Made by a program: the position numbers and the translations under genes. Below the pieces are notes generated by a model. The model was given only the letters and a program-made list of their open reading frames with translations. It was not told the origin of the DNA and searched no databases. A stretch of DNA of 20,250 nt from Anaerolineales bacterium UBA2029. GTDB taxonomy: Bacteria; Chloroflexota; Anaerolineae; Aggregatilineales; Aggregatilineaceae. Positions 1 through 6,641 of the stretch are shown here, in pieces. The stretch covers positions 1 to 20,250 of the forward strand of contig DDBP01000304.1 of NCBI GenBank assembly GCA_002332795.1. Direction: 5' to 3'. Every line of letters starts with the position of its first letter. Position 1 is the stretch's first letter.

Positions 1-1
1 G

Positions 2-1117
2 CCTGCTGCGCCCGAAGCGCCACCGGTGACCGAACCGGTTGCCGCGGCTGCGCCCGCCGAGCCGGTCAAGGCCGAAGCACCGGCCCCGCCCAAACCTGCC
101 GCGCCGCCCAAGAAGGCGTTGCCGCCTGAAAAACCCTGGCTGACCGCCGACACCAAGACGGAGATCGTCAAGGAGAAGTGGACAGGTCGGGTGCGCGAAG
201 TGACGCTCGGTGCGACGAAAGAGCAGGGCGGCACCCGCGCCCGCACGCTCACCGTGGGCGGTCAGACGGCGCTACCCTTCATGTTCTTCGAGGGCGAAAT
301 CCCGCATCGGCCCGCTATTGCCATCGAGATCATGGACAAACGCCCGGTGGACTGGTCGCCGCTGCTGCTGAAAGCCTGGGGCAGTGTGGTGGACGATCCG
401 GCAGCGTGGGCCAAAGCCGCCGAAAACGCCGGCGCGGATGCGCTGGTGCTGGCGCTCAGCCTCACCGACCCCGACGGCAAGCCCAACACGCCGGAGCGCG
501 CCGTCGCCATCACCAAAGCGGTGCTGGGGGCAACCGGCCTGCCGCTGATCGTGTGGGGGCCGGGTCAGGCCGAGGCCGACAATGCCCTGCTGGTGCCCAT
601 CGCCGAAGCGACCAAAGGCGAGCGGCTGGCGCTGGGCATCTGCGAAGACAAGAACTATCGCACCATCGTGGCGACCGCCCTGGCCAACGAGCACGTAGTC
701 ATTGCCCGCACGGCGATGGACGTCAACCTGGCCAAGCAGCTCAATATCCTGATCAGCGACATGGGCCTGCCGCTGGACCGCGTGCTGATGGACCCCACCA
801 CTGGCGCGCTGGGCTACGGCATCGAATACGGTTACTCGGTGATGGAGCGCCTGCGCCTGGCCGCCCTGCAGGGCGACAGCATGACGCAGCTTCCCATGAT
901 CGTCACCCCCGGCTACGAAGCCTGGAAGGCCAAGGAATCCAAGGTGGGCACGGGCGTGCCGGAAGCCTGGGGCGACTGGGAGTCCCGCGCCATTCACTGG
1001 GAGACGCTCACCGCCATGGCCCTGATCGAGTCCGCCGCCGACATCGTGGTGCTGCGGCATCCGGAGAGCGTGCGGCGCGTGCGGCTGGCCATTGACGATC
1101 TGATGAGCGCCAAATAG
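2..1117 (+). CDS. acsD: Corrinoid iron-sulfur protein small (delta) subunit, 5'-partial
   Basis: This is the small subunit of the corrinoid/iron-sulfur protein (CdhD/AcsD family, TIM-barrel fold). It pairs with AcsC to carry the methyl group from methyl-THF to acetyl-CoA synthase in the cytoplasm. The family core starts near position 170, with recognisable blocks such as VTLGATKEQGG, PFMFFEGEIPHRP and the DPTTGALGYGIEYGYSVMER region, and runs to the stop. A GTG at 26 would give 363 aa, but it lacks a Shine-Dalgarno sequence. The frame is open to the window edge, and its upstream codons (P-A-A-P-E-A-P-P) have the same Ala/Pro composition as the residues after it, so the true start is probably outside the window. 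The Ala/Pro/Lys-rich N-terminal segment of about 40 or more residues is extra compared with the usual ~310 aa protein. The gene is first of an acs series and is followed by a hairpin and the CBS genes. Family call very sure; start unknown. Confidence 0.93.
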   Translation, partial: PAAPEAPPVTEPVAAAAPAEPVKAEAPAPPKPAAPPKKALPPEKPWLTADTKTEIVKEKWTGRVREVTLGATKEQGGTRARTLTVGGQTALPFMFFEGEIPHRPAIAIEIMDKRPVDWSPLLLKAWGSVVDDPAAWAKAAENAGADALVLALSLTDPDGKPNTPERAVAITKAVLGATGLPLIVWGPGQAEADNALLVPIAEATKGERLALGICEDKNYRTIVATALANEHVVIARTAMDVNLAKQLNILISDMGLPLDRVLMDPTTGALGYGIEYGYSVMERLRLAALQGDSMTQLPMIVTPGYEAWKAKESKVGTGVPEAWGDWESRAIHWETLTAMALIESAADIVVLRHPESVRRVRLAIDDLMSAK

Positions 1118-1125
1118 ACGAGATC

Positions 1126-1155
1126 GCTCTGGGGCGGCTGCGGCTGCCCCAGAGC
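1126..1155 (+). promoter_or_regulatory. Intercistronic hairpin after acsD
   Basis: A perfect 10-bp stem (GCTCTGGGGC / GCCCCAGAGC) has a 10-nt GC-rich loop and begins 8 nt after the acsD stop. No T-tract follows, so it does not look like a classical rho-independent terminator. An mRNA 3'-end stabiliser or partial attenuator that lowers expression of the following CBS genes relative to acsD is a reasonable inference. The structure is seen; the function is not shown. Confidence 0.55.
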
Positions 1156-1185
1156 TGCTGCTCAACTGCCGGAGCGTTGCGGGCC

Positions 1186-1722
1186 ATGAACGAACGCCGT
1201 TTGGTGCGCGATCTGATGACCGTAGGTGTCCCCACCTGCGCACCGGATACACCGGTGAGCGAACTGGCCCGCCTGATGCTGGAAAGAGACGTAGAAGGGG
1301 TGATCGTGCTCGATCACGAAGGGCACGCGGTAGGGATGGTGTCGCAGGACGAACTGATCGCAGCCTATCAGCACGACGATCCGCGCGCTCTGACCGCCGA
1401 AGCGATCATGCGCGAAGACGTGCCGGAGCTGCCGCCCGACATCCCCCTGACCGCCGCCGCGCAACTGATGCGCGATCAGCGCGTGCGCGTCGTCTTCCTG
1501 ACGCACAACGCGGCGGGGATCACCTATCCGGCGGCCATGCTCGCCTACCGGCATTTCCTGCGTCACCTGGCCGCGCGCGCCGACGCCGACCTGGCCGACC
1601 TGGGCATTCACGCCCGCCGCCTGTCGCCCATGCAGATGTTCCTGCAGAAGCGCGAGATGGCCCGTCGCCGTCGGCTGGGGCTGACAGACGCAGTGTCACC
1701 GCGCCGGGGAGGGTTGCCATGA
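1186..1722 (+). CDS. CBS-domain pair protein, copy 1
   Basis: This 178-aa soluble protein consists mainly of a tandem CBS (Bateman) module. CBS1 spans about residues 5-60 (LVRDLM, then GHAVGMVSQDELIA). CBS2 spans about residues 68-125 and opens with LTAEAIM. A short basic tail of about 45 residues follows. CBS modules commonly bind adenine nucleotides or SAM and regulate partner proteins; no enzyme domain is attached here, so the protein is probably a stand-alone sensor or regulator. I chose ATG 1186, with GGAG 11 nt upstream; an in-frame TTG at 1177 lies only 2 nt from that GGAG. The protein is a tandem paralogue of the next gene, with 85 of 141 aligned residues identical by hand count, and overlaps it by 4 nt (ATGA). 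It lies between the two corrinoid-protein subunit genes, which suggests a link to CODH/ACS activity. Partner and ligand are unknown. Confidence 0.85.
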   Translation: MNERRLVRDLMTVGVPTCAPDTPVSELARLMLERDVEGVIVLDHEGHAVGMVSQDELIAAYQHDDPRALTAEAIMREDVPELPPDIPLTAAAQLMRDQRVRVVFLTHNAAGITYPAAMLAYRHFLRHLAARADADLADLGIHARRLSPMQMFLQKREMARRRRLGLTDAVSPRRGGLP

Positions 1723-2183
1723 GCGACCGGCTGCTGGTCCGCGACCTGATCGGCCCGGCGGTGACCTGTGCGCCGGAGCTGCCCCTGGCCGAGGTAGCCC
1801 GTCTGCTGCTGGCCCGCGACCTGGAAGCGGTGATCGTCCTCAACCAGGCCGGGCACGCGGTCGGCATGGTGTCGCAGGACGAACTGATCGCCGGGTACGG
1901 TCGCCCCGACCGCGAGACGCTCACCGCCGAAGACGTGATGAACGAACGCATCCCGCAGGTGCGGCCCGATCTACCGCTGGCCGCCGCCGCGCAGATCATG
2001 CGCGACCTGGGCGTGCGGGCGCTGTTCGTCATGCCGCAGCGGGGCGGCATCACCTATCCGGCAGCCATGCTTTCCTATCGCCAACTGCTGCGGCACCTGG
2101 CTGCCCGCAGCGACGAAGAATTGAACGATTTGGGCATCAACGTGGTGCGTCAGCCTACCTCCAGGCCGCCCGCTACTCCCTGA
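1719..2183 (+). CDS. CBS-domain pair protein, copy 2
   Basis: This 154-aa paralogue of the preceding protein begins in an ATGA overlap with it, after a GGGGAGGG Shine-Dalgarno sequence. The first CBS repeat (about residues 4-58) carries GHAVGMVSQDELIA, identical to copy 1. The second (about residues 66-122) starts LTAEDVM and ends in GITYPAAML, followed by LRHLAAR and DLGI blocks shared with copy 1. The C-terminus is shorter and Pro-rich instead of basic, so the two copies have diverged mostly in their tails. Adenosyl-ligand binding is the usual CBS role, but the ligand cannot be read from the sequence. The pair could form a heteromeric sensor, because tight coupling would give near-equal synthesis. 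The acsC gene starts 36 nt downstream, so co-transcription is likely. Confidence 0.85.
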   Translation: MSDRLLVRDLIGPAVTCAPELPLAEVARLLLARDLEAVIVLNQAGHAVGMVSQDELIAGYGRPDRETLTAEDVMNERIPQVRPDLPLAAAAQIMRDLGVRALFVMPQRGGITYPAAMLSYRQLLRHLAARSDEELNDLGINVVRQPTSRPPATP

Positions 2184-2219
2184 CCTGGGCACTGGCGCAC
2201 CGCTCGACAGGAGACAACC

Positions 2220-3560
2220 ATGGCACTCTCAGGCATTCAAATCTATCAGCTTCTGCCGCAGACCAACTGCAAGGAATGCGGTTTCCCGACGTGCATGGCC
2301 TTCGCCATGAAACTGGCCGCCAAGCAGGCCGAACTCGCCGCCTGCCCCTATGTCAGCGACGAAGCCAAGGAGAAGCTCTCCGCTGCCGCCCAACCGCCCG
2401 TGCGCCTGATCACCCTCAAGGCGGACGATCACGAGGTGAAGGCGGGCAACGAGACGGTGCTCTTCCGTCATGAGAAGAAATTCTTCAACAAGCCGGGGCT
2501 GTTCGTGCGCGTGCGCGATAGCGAACCGCTCGACGCGCTCAAGGCGCGCGTTGCCGCCGCCGACGCCTACCGCGTGAACTACGTGGGCATGGACCTGGGC
2601 CTGGACGGCTTCGCGGTGGAGGCTGCTTCTGGTGACGCGGCGACCTTCGCCGACGCCGTGAGCGCCGTGCGCGAAGTCAGCGAACGCCCGCTGATGTTGA
2701 TGGGGCGCGATCCGGCGGTGATCGCCGCCGGGCTGAAGCCCATTGACGGCGAAGTGCCGCTCATTGTCGGCGCGGACGCGGGCAACTGGGAAGCCATGGC
2801 CGACGTCGCCAAAGGCGCGGGCGCGGCCCTGGCCGTGATCGCCGACACGCTCGACGGCATGGTGGCGTTGAGCAGCCGCCTGAAGGACAAGGGCGTGGAA
2901 AACCTGGTGCTGGCCCCGGCCACGCGCCGTCTGGGATCGTCGCTGGGCTTCTATACGCAGATTCGCCGCCTGGCGCTCAAGAAGAACTTCCGCCCGCTGG
3001 GCTATCCCATCCTGGCCGTCCCTGGCGACGCACCCGACGAGGCCACCGAAGCGTTGCTGGCCGCACAGGCCATCGCCAAGTACGCTGGTTTCGTGGTGCT
3101 CGATACCTTCGCGCCCGAACTGGTCTATGGCCTGCTGGTGCTGCGCGAGAATCTCTACACCGACCCGCAGAAGCCCATTCAGGTGCAACCGGGCGTCTAC
3201 GAGTTCAACAGCCCGACGCCCGAATCGCCGGTGCTGGTCACCACCAACTTCAGCATCACCTACTTCAGCGTGGCCAACGAGGTCGAAGGCTCTGGCCTGC
3301 CCGCGCACCTGCTGGTGACCGACGCCGAAGGCATGAGCGTGCTGACGGCCTGGGCCGCGGGCAAGTTCGACGCCGAGCGTATTGCCAAAGCGGTCAAGGA
3401 ATTCAGCCTGAACGACAAGATCAGCCGCAAGCGCATCGTGTTGCCCGGCCACGTGGCCGTGCTCTCCGGCGAACTGGAAGAAGAATTGCCTGGCTGGGAA
3501 GTGCGCGTCGGCCCGCGCGAGGCAGTGGACATTCCGGCGTTCATGAAGCAGGCTCTGTAA
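2220..3560 (+). CDS. acsC: Corrinoid iron-sulfur protein large (gamma) subunit
   Basis: This 446-aa protein is the large CFeSP subunit (AcsC/CdhE). It holds the cobamide that accepts the methyl group from methyl-THF and delivers it to acetyl-CoA synthase, plus the [4Fe-4S] cluster used for reductive activation. The N-terminal cluster domain has Cys17, Cys20, Cys25 and Cys42 (C-x2-C-x4-C-x16-C in the NCKECGFPTC context). A TIM-barrel region follows at about residues 90-300. A C-terminal Rossmann-like B12-binding domain covers about residues 325-446, with the family-typical LPGHVAVLSGELEEELPGW segment. Length matches the family. The ATG has AGGAGA 5 nt upstream. The partner AcsD is encoded upstream, beyond the CBS pair, and the reactivator RACo starts 10 nt downstream. 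Identity is very secure. Confidence 0.96.
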   Translation: MALSGIQIYQLLPQTNCKECGFPTCMAFAMKLAAKQAELAACPYVSDEAKEKLSAAAQPPVRLITLKADDHEVKAGNETVLFRHEKKFFNKPGLFVRVRDSEPLDALKARVAAADAYRVNYVGMDLGLDGFAVEAASGDAATFADAVSAVREVSERPLMLMGRDPAVIAAGLKPIDGEVPLIVGADAGNWEAMADVAKGAGAALAVIADTLDGMVALSSRLKDKGVENLVLAPATRRLGSSLGFYTQIRRLALKKNFRPLGYPILAVPGDAPDEATEALLAAQAIAKYAGFVVLDTFAPELVYGLLVLRENLYTDPQKPIQVQPGVYEFNSPTPESPVLVTTNFSITYFSVANEVEGSGLPAHLLVTDAEGMSVLTAWAAGKFDAERIAKAVKEFSLNDKISRKRIVLPGHVAVLSGELEEELPGWEVRVGPREAVDIPAFMKQAL

Positions 3561-3570
3561 CGTTCGCGCG

Positions 3571-5505
3571 ATGGCCGAGCATACTGTCATCTTCGACGTG
3601 GCCCCGTCCCCCATCCGGGTGCCGACGGGGACTCTGCTCACCGAGGCCGCCCGTCTGGCCGGTGTCGAGCTGGCGCAGCCCTGCGGCGGGCAGGGGCGCT
3701 GCGGGCGCTGCGCCGTGCAGGTACTCGAAGGGCAGGTGCGGCGACGCAGCACGCTGCGCCTGAGCGCCGAAGACCTGGCCGCGGGCTATGCCCTGGCCTG
3801 TCAGACGGTGATCGAGGGCGATGTGCGCGTTGTCGTGCCGCCGCAGGAGAAGATCGAGCGGCGGCTGACGACCGATCGTACTGCCGTCGAGGTGACCGTC
3901 CCCGCGGGCTACGATCCGCAGCACGCGCAGACGATTCACCGCGTGGCGCTCACCCTGCCGCCGCCCAGCATGGACGATCAGACCGACGACTGGGCGCGCA
4001 TTCAGCGCGGGCTGCGGCAACACGCACAACTGGCCGACGTGAAGCTCTCCCTGGCGCAGATGCGGCGCATTGGCCGCACGCTGCGCGAGGCCGACTGGCA
4101 GGTGACGGCGGTGCTCGACGCCGAGGCATGGGACTGTCCCAACTGCCCCGCCCGGCTGATCGATCTGCTGCCCGGTCACGTGCCCGACGACGCGCCGCTG
4201 TGGGGTGTGGCCATTGACATCGGCACTACCACGGTCACGGTGTGGCTGGTTGACCTGCGCACTGGCAAGGTCGCGGCGCAGGCCGCCGAGTACAACGCGC
4301 AGATCGCCCGCGGAGAGGACGTCATCTCGCGCATCATCTACTCGACCAGGGACGGCAACGGCGAAGAACTGCGGCGGCTGGTGCTGGGCACGATCAACGC
4401 CCTGATCGAAGCGGCGTGCAAACGCCTGTCCGCCGACCCGCTGACGATCTACAAGGCCACCATCGCCGGCAACAGCACCATGATGCACCTGCTGCTGGGC
4501 ATCCCGGCCAGCTCCATCCGCCTGACGCCCTTTGTCACGGCCATCAACCACATCCCCACCCTGCGCGGCGAAGAGGTGGGCCTGGCCATTCACCCCGAAG
4601 CGACGGTGGATTGCCTGCCCGGCGTAGCCAGTTACGTTGGGGCGGACATCACCGCGGGGGTGCTCTCGTCCGGCCTGGCCGATACCGACAAGGTGACCCT
4701 GTTCATTGACGTGGGCACCAACGGTGAGATCGTGCTGGGCAACCGCGACTGGCTGGTGACAGTGGCCGCTTCTGCCGGGCCAGCCTTCGAGGGTGGCGGC
4801 GTGCTGCACGGGATGCGCGCCACGCGCGGCGCTATCGAGGAAGTGTGGATCAACGGTCAGACCTACGAGCCGACCTACCGCGTGGTGGGCAACGTCAAAC
4901 CGCGCGGCATCTGCGGCAGCGGGCTGATTTCGCTGGTGGCCGAGATGTTCCTCACCGGCCTGGTGGACAAGGGCGGGCACATCAACCTCAACCTGCCCAC
5001 GCCGCGTGTGCGCACGGGCGAGCACGGGCCGGAGTACGTGGTCTGCTGGGCCGCCGACAGCGCCGAAGGGCACGACATCGTCATCACCCATGTGGACATA
5101 GACAACCTGTTGCGCACCAAAGCGGCCATCTACGCGGGCTTCACCGTGCTGGCGCAGAGCGTGGGCGTGCCGCTGGAGACGGTCGAGCAGGTGCTGGTCG
5201 GCGGATCGTTCGGCAAGTACATCAATGTGGAGAAGGCGGTGGAAATCGGTCTGCTGCCCGATATGCCCTGGGATCGCTTTCACTTCCTGGGCAACACCGC
5301 TGTGCGCGGGGCCTACCTGGCGTTGCTGGATCGCGACGCCCGCGCCCGCATCCGCGACATCGCCAGCCGCATGACCTACATCGAGCTATCGGCTGACAAC
5401 ACGTTTTACGAAGCGTTCACCTCGGCGTTGTTCCTGCCGCACACCGACCTGTCGCGTTTCCCGTCGGTGCAGGCAGCCATCGCCGCCCGTAATCACGAGT
5501 CTTAG
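3571..5505 (+). CDS. acsV: RACo-type corrinoid activation protein (2Fe-2S ferredoxin + ASKHA/DUF4445)
   Basis: This 644-aa protein is the reductive activator of the corrinoid iron-sulfur protein. It uses ATP to drive return of accidentally oxidised Co(II) corrinoid to Co(I). The N-terminal plant-type [2Fe-2S] ferredoxin domain carries Cys38, Cys44, Cys47 and Cys77 (PCGGQGRCGRC, then ACQT). A linker/middle domain extends to about residue 205. The C-terminal actin-like ASKHA ATPase domain has phosphate motifs AIDIGTTTVTVWLVDL (about residues 214-229) and FIDVGTNGE (about residues 378-386), with AGNSTMMHLLLG near residue 300. Length and order match RACo (AcsV) of acetogens. It starts 10 nt after acsC with no strong Shine-Dalgarno sequence, so translational coupling to acsC is likely. 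Related DUF4445 activators serve other corrinoid methyltransferases, but the context here favours the CODH/ACS role. Confidence 0.92.
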   Translation: MAEHTVIFDVAPSPIRVPTGTLLTEAARLAGVELAQPCGGQGRCGRCAVQVLEGQVRRRSTLRLSAEDLAAGYALACQTVIEGDVRVVVPPQEKIERRLTTDRTAVEVTVPAGYDPQHAQTIHRVALTLPPPSMDDQTDDWARIQRGLRQHAQLADVKLSLAQMRRIGRTLREADWQVTAVLDAEAWDCPNCPARLIDLLPGHVPDDAPLWGVAIDIGTTTVTVWLVDLRTGKVAAQAAEYNAQIARGEDVISRIIYSTRDGNGEELRRLVLGTINALIEAACKRLSADPLTIYKATIAGNSTMMHLLLGIPASSIRLTPFVTAINHIPTLRGEEVGLAIHPEATVDCLPGVASYVGADITAGVLSSGLADTDKVTLFIDVGTNGEIVLGNRDWLVTVAASAGPAFEGGGVLHGMRATRGAIEEVWINGQTYEPTYRVVGNVKPRGICGSGLISLVAEMFLTGLVDKGGHINLNLPTPRVRTGEHGPEYVVCWAADSAEGHDIVITHVDIDNLLRTKAAIYAGFTVLAQSVGVPLETVEQVLVGGSFGKYINVEKAVEIGLLPDMPWDRFHFLGNTAVRGAYLALLDRDARARIRDIASRMTYIELSADNTFYEAFTSALFLPHTDLSRFPSVQAAIAARNHES

Positions 5506-5511
5506 TGTGCT

Positions 5512-5529
5512 GACCGGCACAGGCCGGTC
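5512..5529 (+). promoter_or_regulatory. Intercistronic hairpin before acsE
   Basis: A perfect 7-bp stem (GACCGGC / GCCGGTC) with the tetraloop ACAG lies 6 nt after the RACo stop and ends just before the acsE ribosome-binding site (GGAGAAGGA). No T-tract follows. It could mark an RNA processing or stabilising site, or modulate ribosome access to acsE. Only the structure is directly visible. Confidence 0.45.
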
Positions 5530-5549
5530 CTGGAGAAGGACAGATCACT

Positions 5550-6473
5550 ATGTACATCATTGGCGAGAATATTCACATTATTTCGGAGAAGGTGAAAGCG
5601 GCCCTGGCCGCCAAAGACCGCGAGTTCTTCATGGACCTGGCCGTACGTCAGGTGGAGGCGGGCGCGCAGGCCATTGACATCAACCTCGGCCCGCGTAAGA
5701 AGGACGGGGAGGAGGTCTTCCCCTGGATTGTCGAGACGCTGGAGGCCGTAGTAGACGTGCCGCTGGTCTTCGACAGCACCAACATCCAGGGCATCGAGGC
5801 GGGCCTGCGGAAGGTGACCAAGGCGCAACCGATCATCAACTCGACCTCCGCCGAGCCAGAACGTCTGGAGAAAGTGCCTCTGCTGGCCAAGCAATACGAC
5901 ACCAAGCTGATCGCCCTGACCATGGGCAGCAGTGGCATTCCCGTCAGCGCCGACGAGCGCGTCAATATCGCTGTCGAGTATCTGATCCCGCGCATGGTGG
6001 AGATTGACTTCCCCATCCAGAACCTGATCATTGACCCGCTGGTGCTGACCGTCTCCGGCTGTCAGGAGTATTGCCCGGAGTGCATCGAGGCGGTGCGCAC
6101 ACTGCCCTACGTGTGGGACCCGTCGCCGATGGTGTCGGTGGGCCTGTCCAACGTGTCGAACGCCGTCCCGCGCGAGAACCGCCCGCTGATCAATCGCGTC
6201 TACTGCGCCATGCTCATGGGCGCGGGCCTGCAGATGATGATCGCCGATCCGCTGGACGAGAAGCTCAAAGAGGTCATCCGCATCATCGAGCAGCGCGACG
6301 AGAGTTCGGCAGTGGCGCGGCTCTACCTGAAGATTCACGATCGCATCCAGGCCATGGAAGAGCCGCAGCCGGAAGACGTGGACATGAGCGATCCGGAGCA
6401 GGTGGCGATCTGGAAGACGGTGCAAATCCTGCTCAACAAGGTGATTTACGCCGACGGCTACCTGCAGCAATAG
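5550..6473 (+). CDS. acsE: Methyl-THF:corrinoid iron-sulfur protein methyltransferase
   Basis: This 307-aa cytoplasmic enzyme transfers the methyl group of 5-methyl-THF to Co(I) of the corrinoid iron-sulfur protein. It has the pterin-binding (dihydropteroate synthase-like) TIM barrel. Pterin-contact residues fall where the characterised Moorella enzyme has them: Asp75 (VFDSTN), Asn97 (IINSTS), Asp162 (IDPLVL), and Asn201 in GLSNVSNAVP, the loop whose Asn activates the methyl group. The protein is about 45 residues longer than the ~262-aa Moorella MeTr. The extra part is an acidic and then helical C-terminal tail after about residue 262. ATG 5550 has GGAGAAGGA upstream. The gene sits between the corrinoid reactivator and the methylene-THF reductase, so substrate producer and acceptor are encoded side by side. 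A related B12-dependent methyltransferase of other specificity is possible but less likely in this context. Confidence 0.94.
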   Translation: MYIIGENIHIISEKVKAALAAKDREFFMDLAVRQVEAGAQAIDINLGPRKKDGEEVFPWIVETLEAVVDVPLVFDSTNIQGIEAGLRKVTKAQPIINSTSAEPERLEKVPLLAKQYDTKLIALTMGSSGIPVSADERVNIAVEYLIPRMVEIDFPIQNLIIDPLVLTVSGCQEYCPECIEAVRTLPYVWDPSPMVSVGLSNVSNAVPRENRPLINRVYCAMLMGAGLQMMIADPLDEKLKEVIRIIEQRDESSAVARLYLKIHDRIQAMEEPQPEDVDMSDPEQVAIWKTVQILLNKVIYADGYLQQ

Positions 6474-6641
6474 CGCCAGACGGCTGTCATGAAGTGATGA
6501 TATTCGTGATGAATAACTGAAATTCTGCACTGAGGCCGGATTGTGCTATCGTCTACAATGACAGGCGGTGGCATAGTCCGGCGCTGTGTCGCCCTCAAGT
6601 TCGTATGTAGACTCCCGCTGGGGAGCGAAGGAAGTCAACCT
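6474..6641 (+). promoter_or_regulatory. Leader region upstream of metVF with two small hairpins
   Basis: This 168-nt gap is unusually AT-rich in its first half for this window. No T-tract terminator for acsE is visible. A possible -10 element, TACAAT, lies at 6554-6559, but no convincing -35 is found. The stretch 6580-6593 can form GGCG/CGCC, and 6612-6625 forms CTCCC/GGGAG with a GCTG loop directly before the AAGGA ribosome-binding site. A separate promoter or leader control for the reductase is plausible. No known riboswitch class was recognised. Confidence 0.3.

Noticed and set aside
2229..3752. 507-codon - strand open frame across acsC
   Set aside because: Antisense shadow with no recognisable protein features; acsC is unambiguous.
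3541..5283. 580-codon - strand open frame opposite RACo
   Set aside because: Antisense shadow; the + strand encodes ferredoxin Cys motifs and ASKHA motifs.
6543..6641. Upstream GTG start for the MetV-MetF fusion
   Set aside because: The added 33 residues are unlike the family, overlap the possible promoter, and have no Shine-Dalgarno; ATG 6642 has one.
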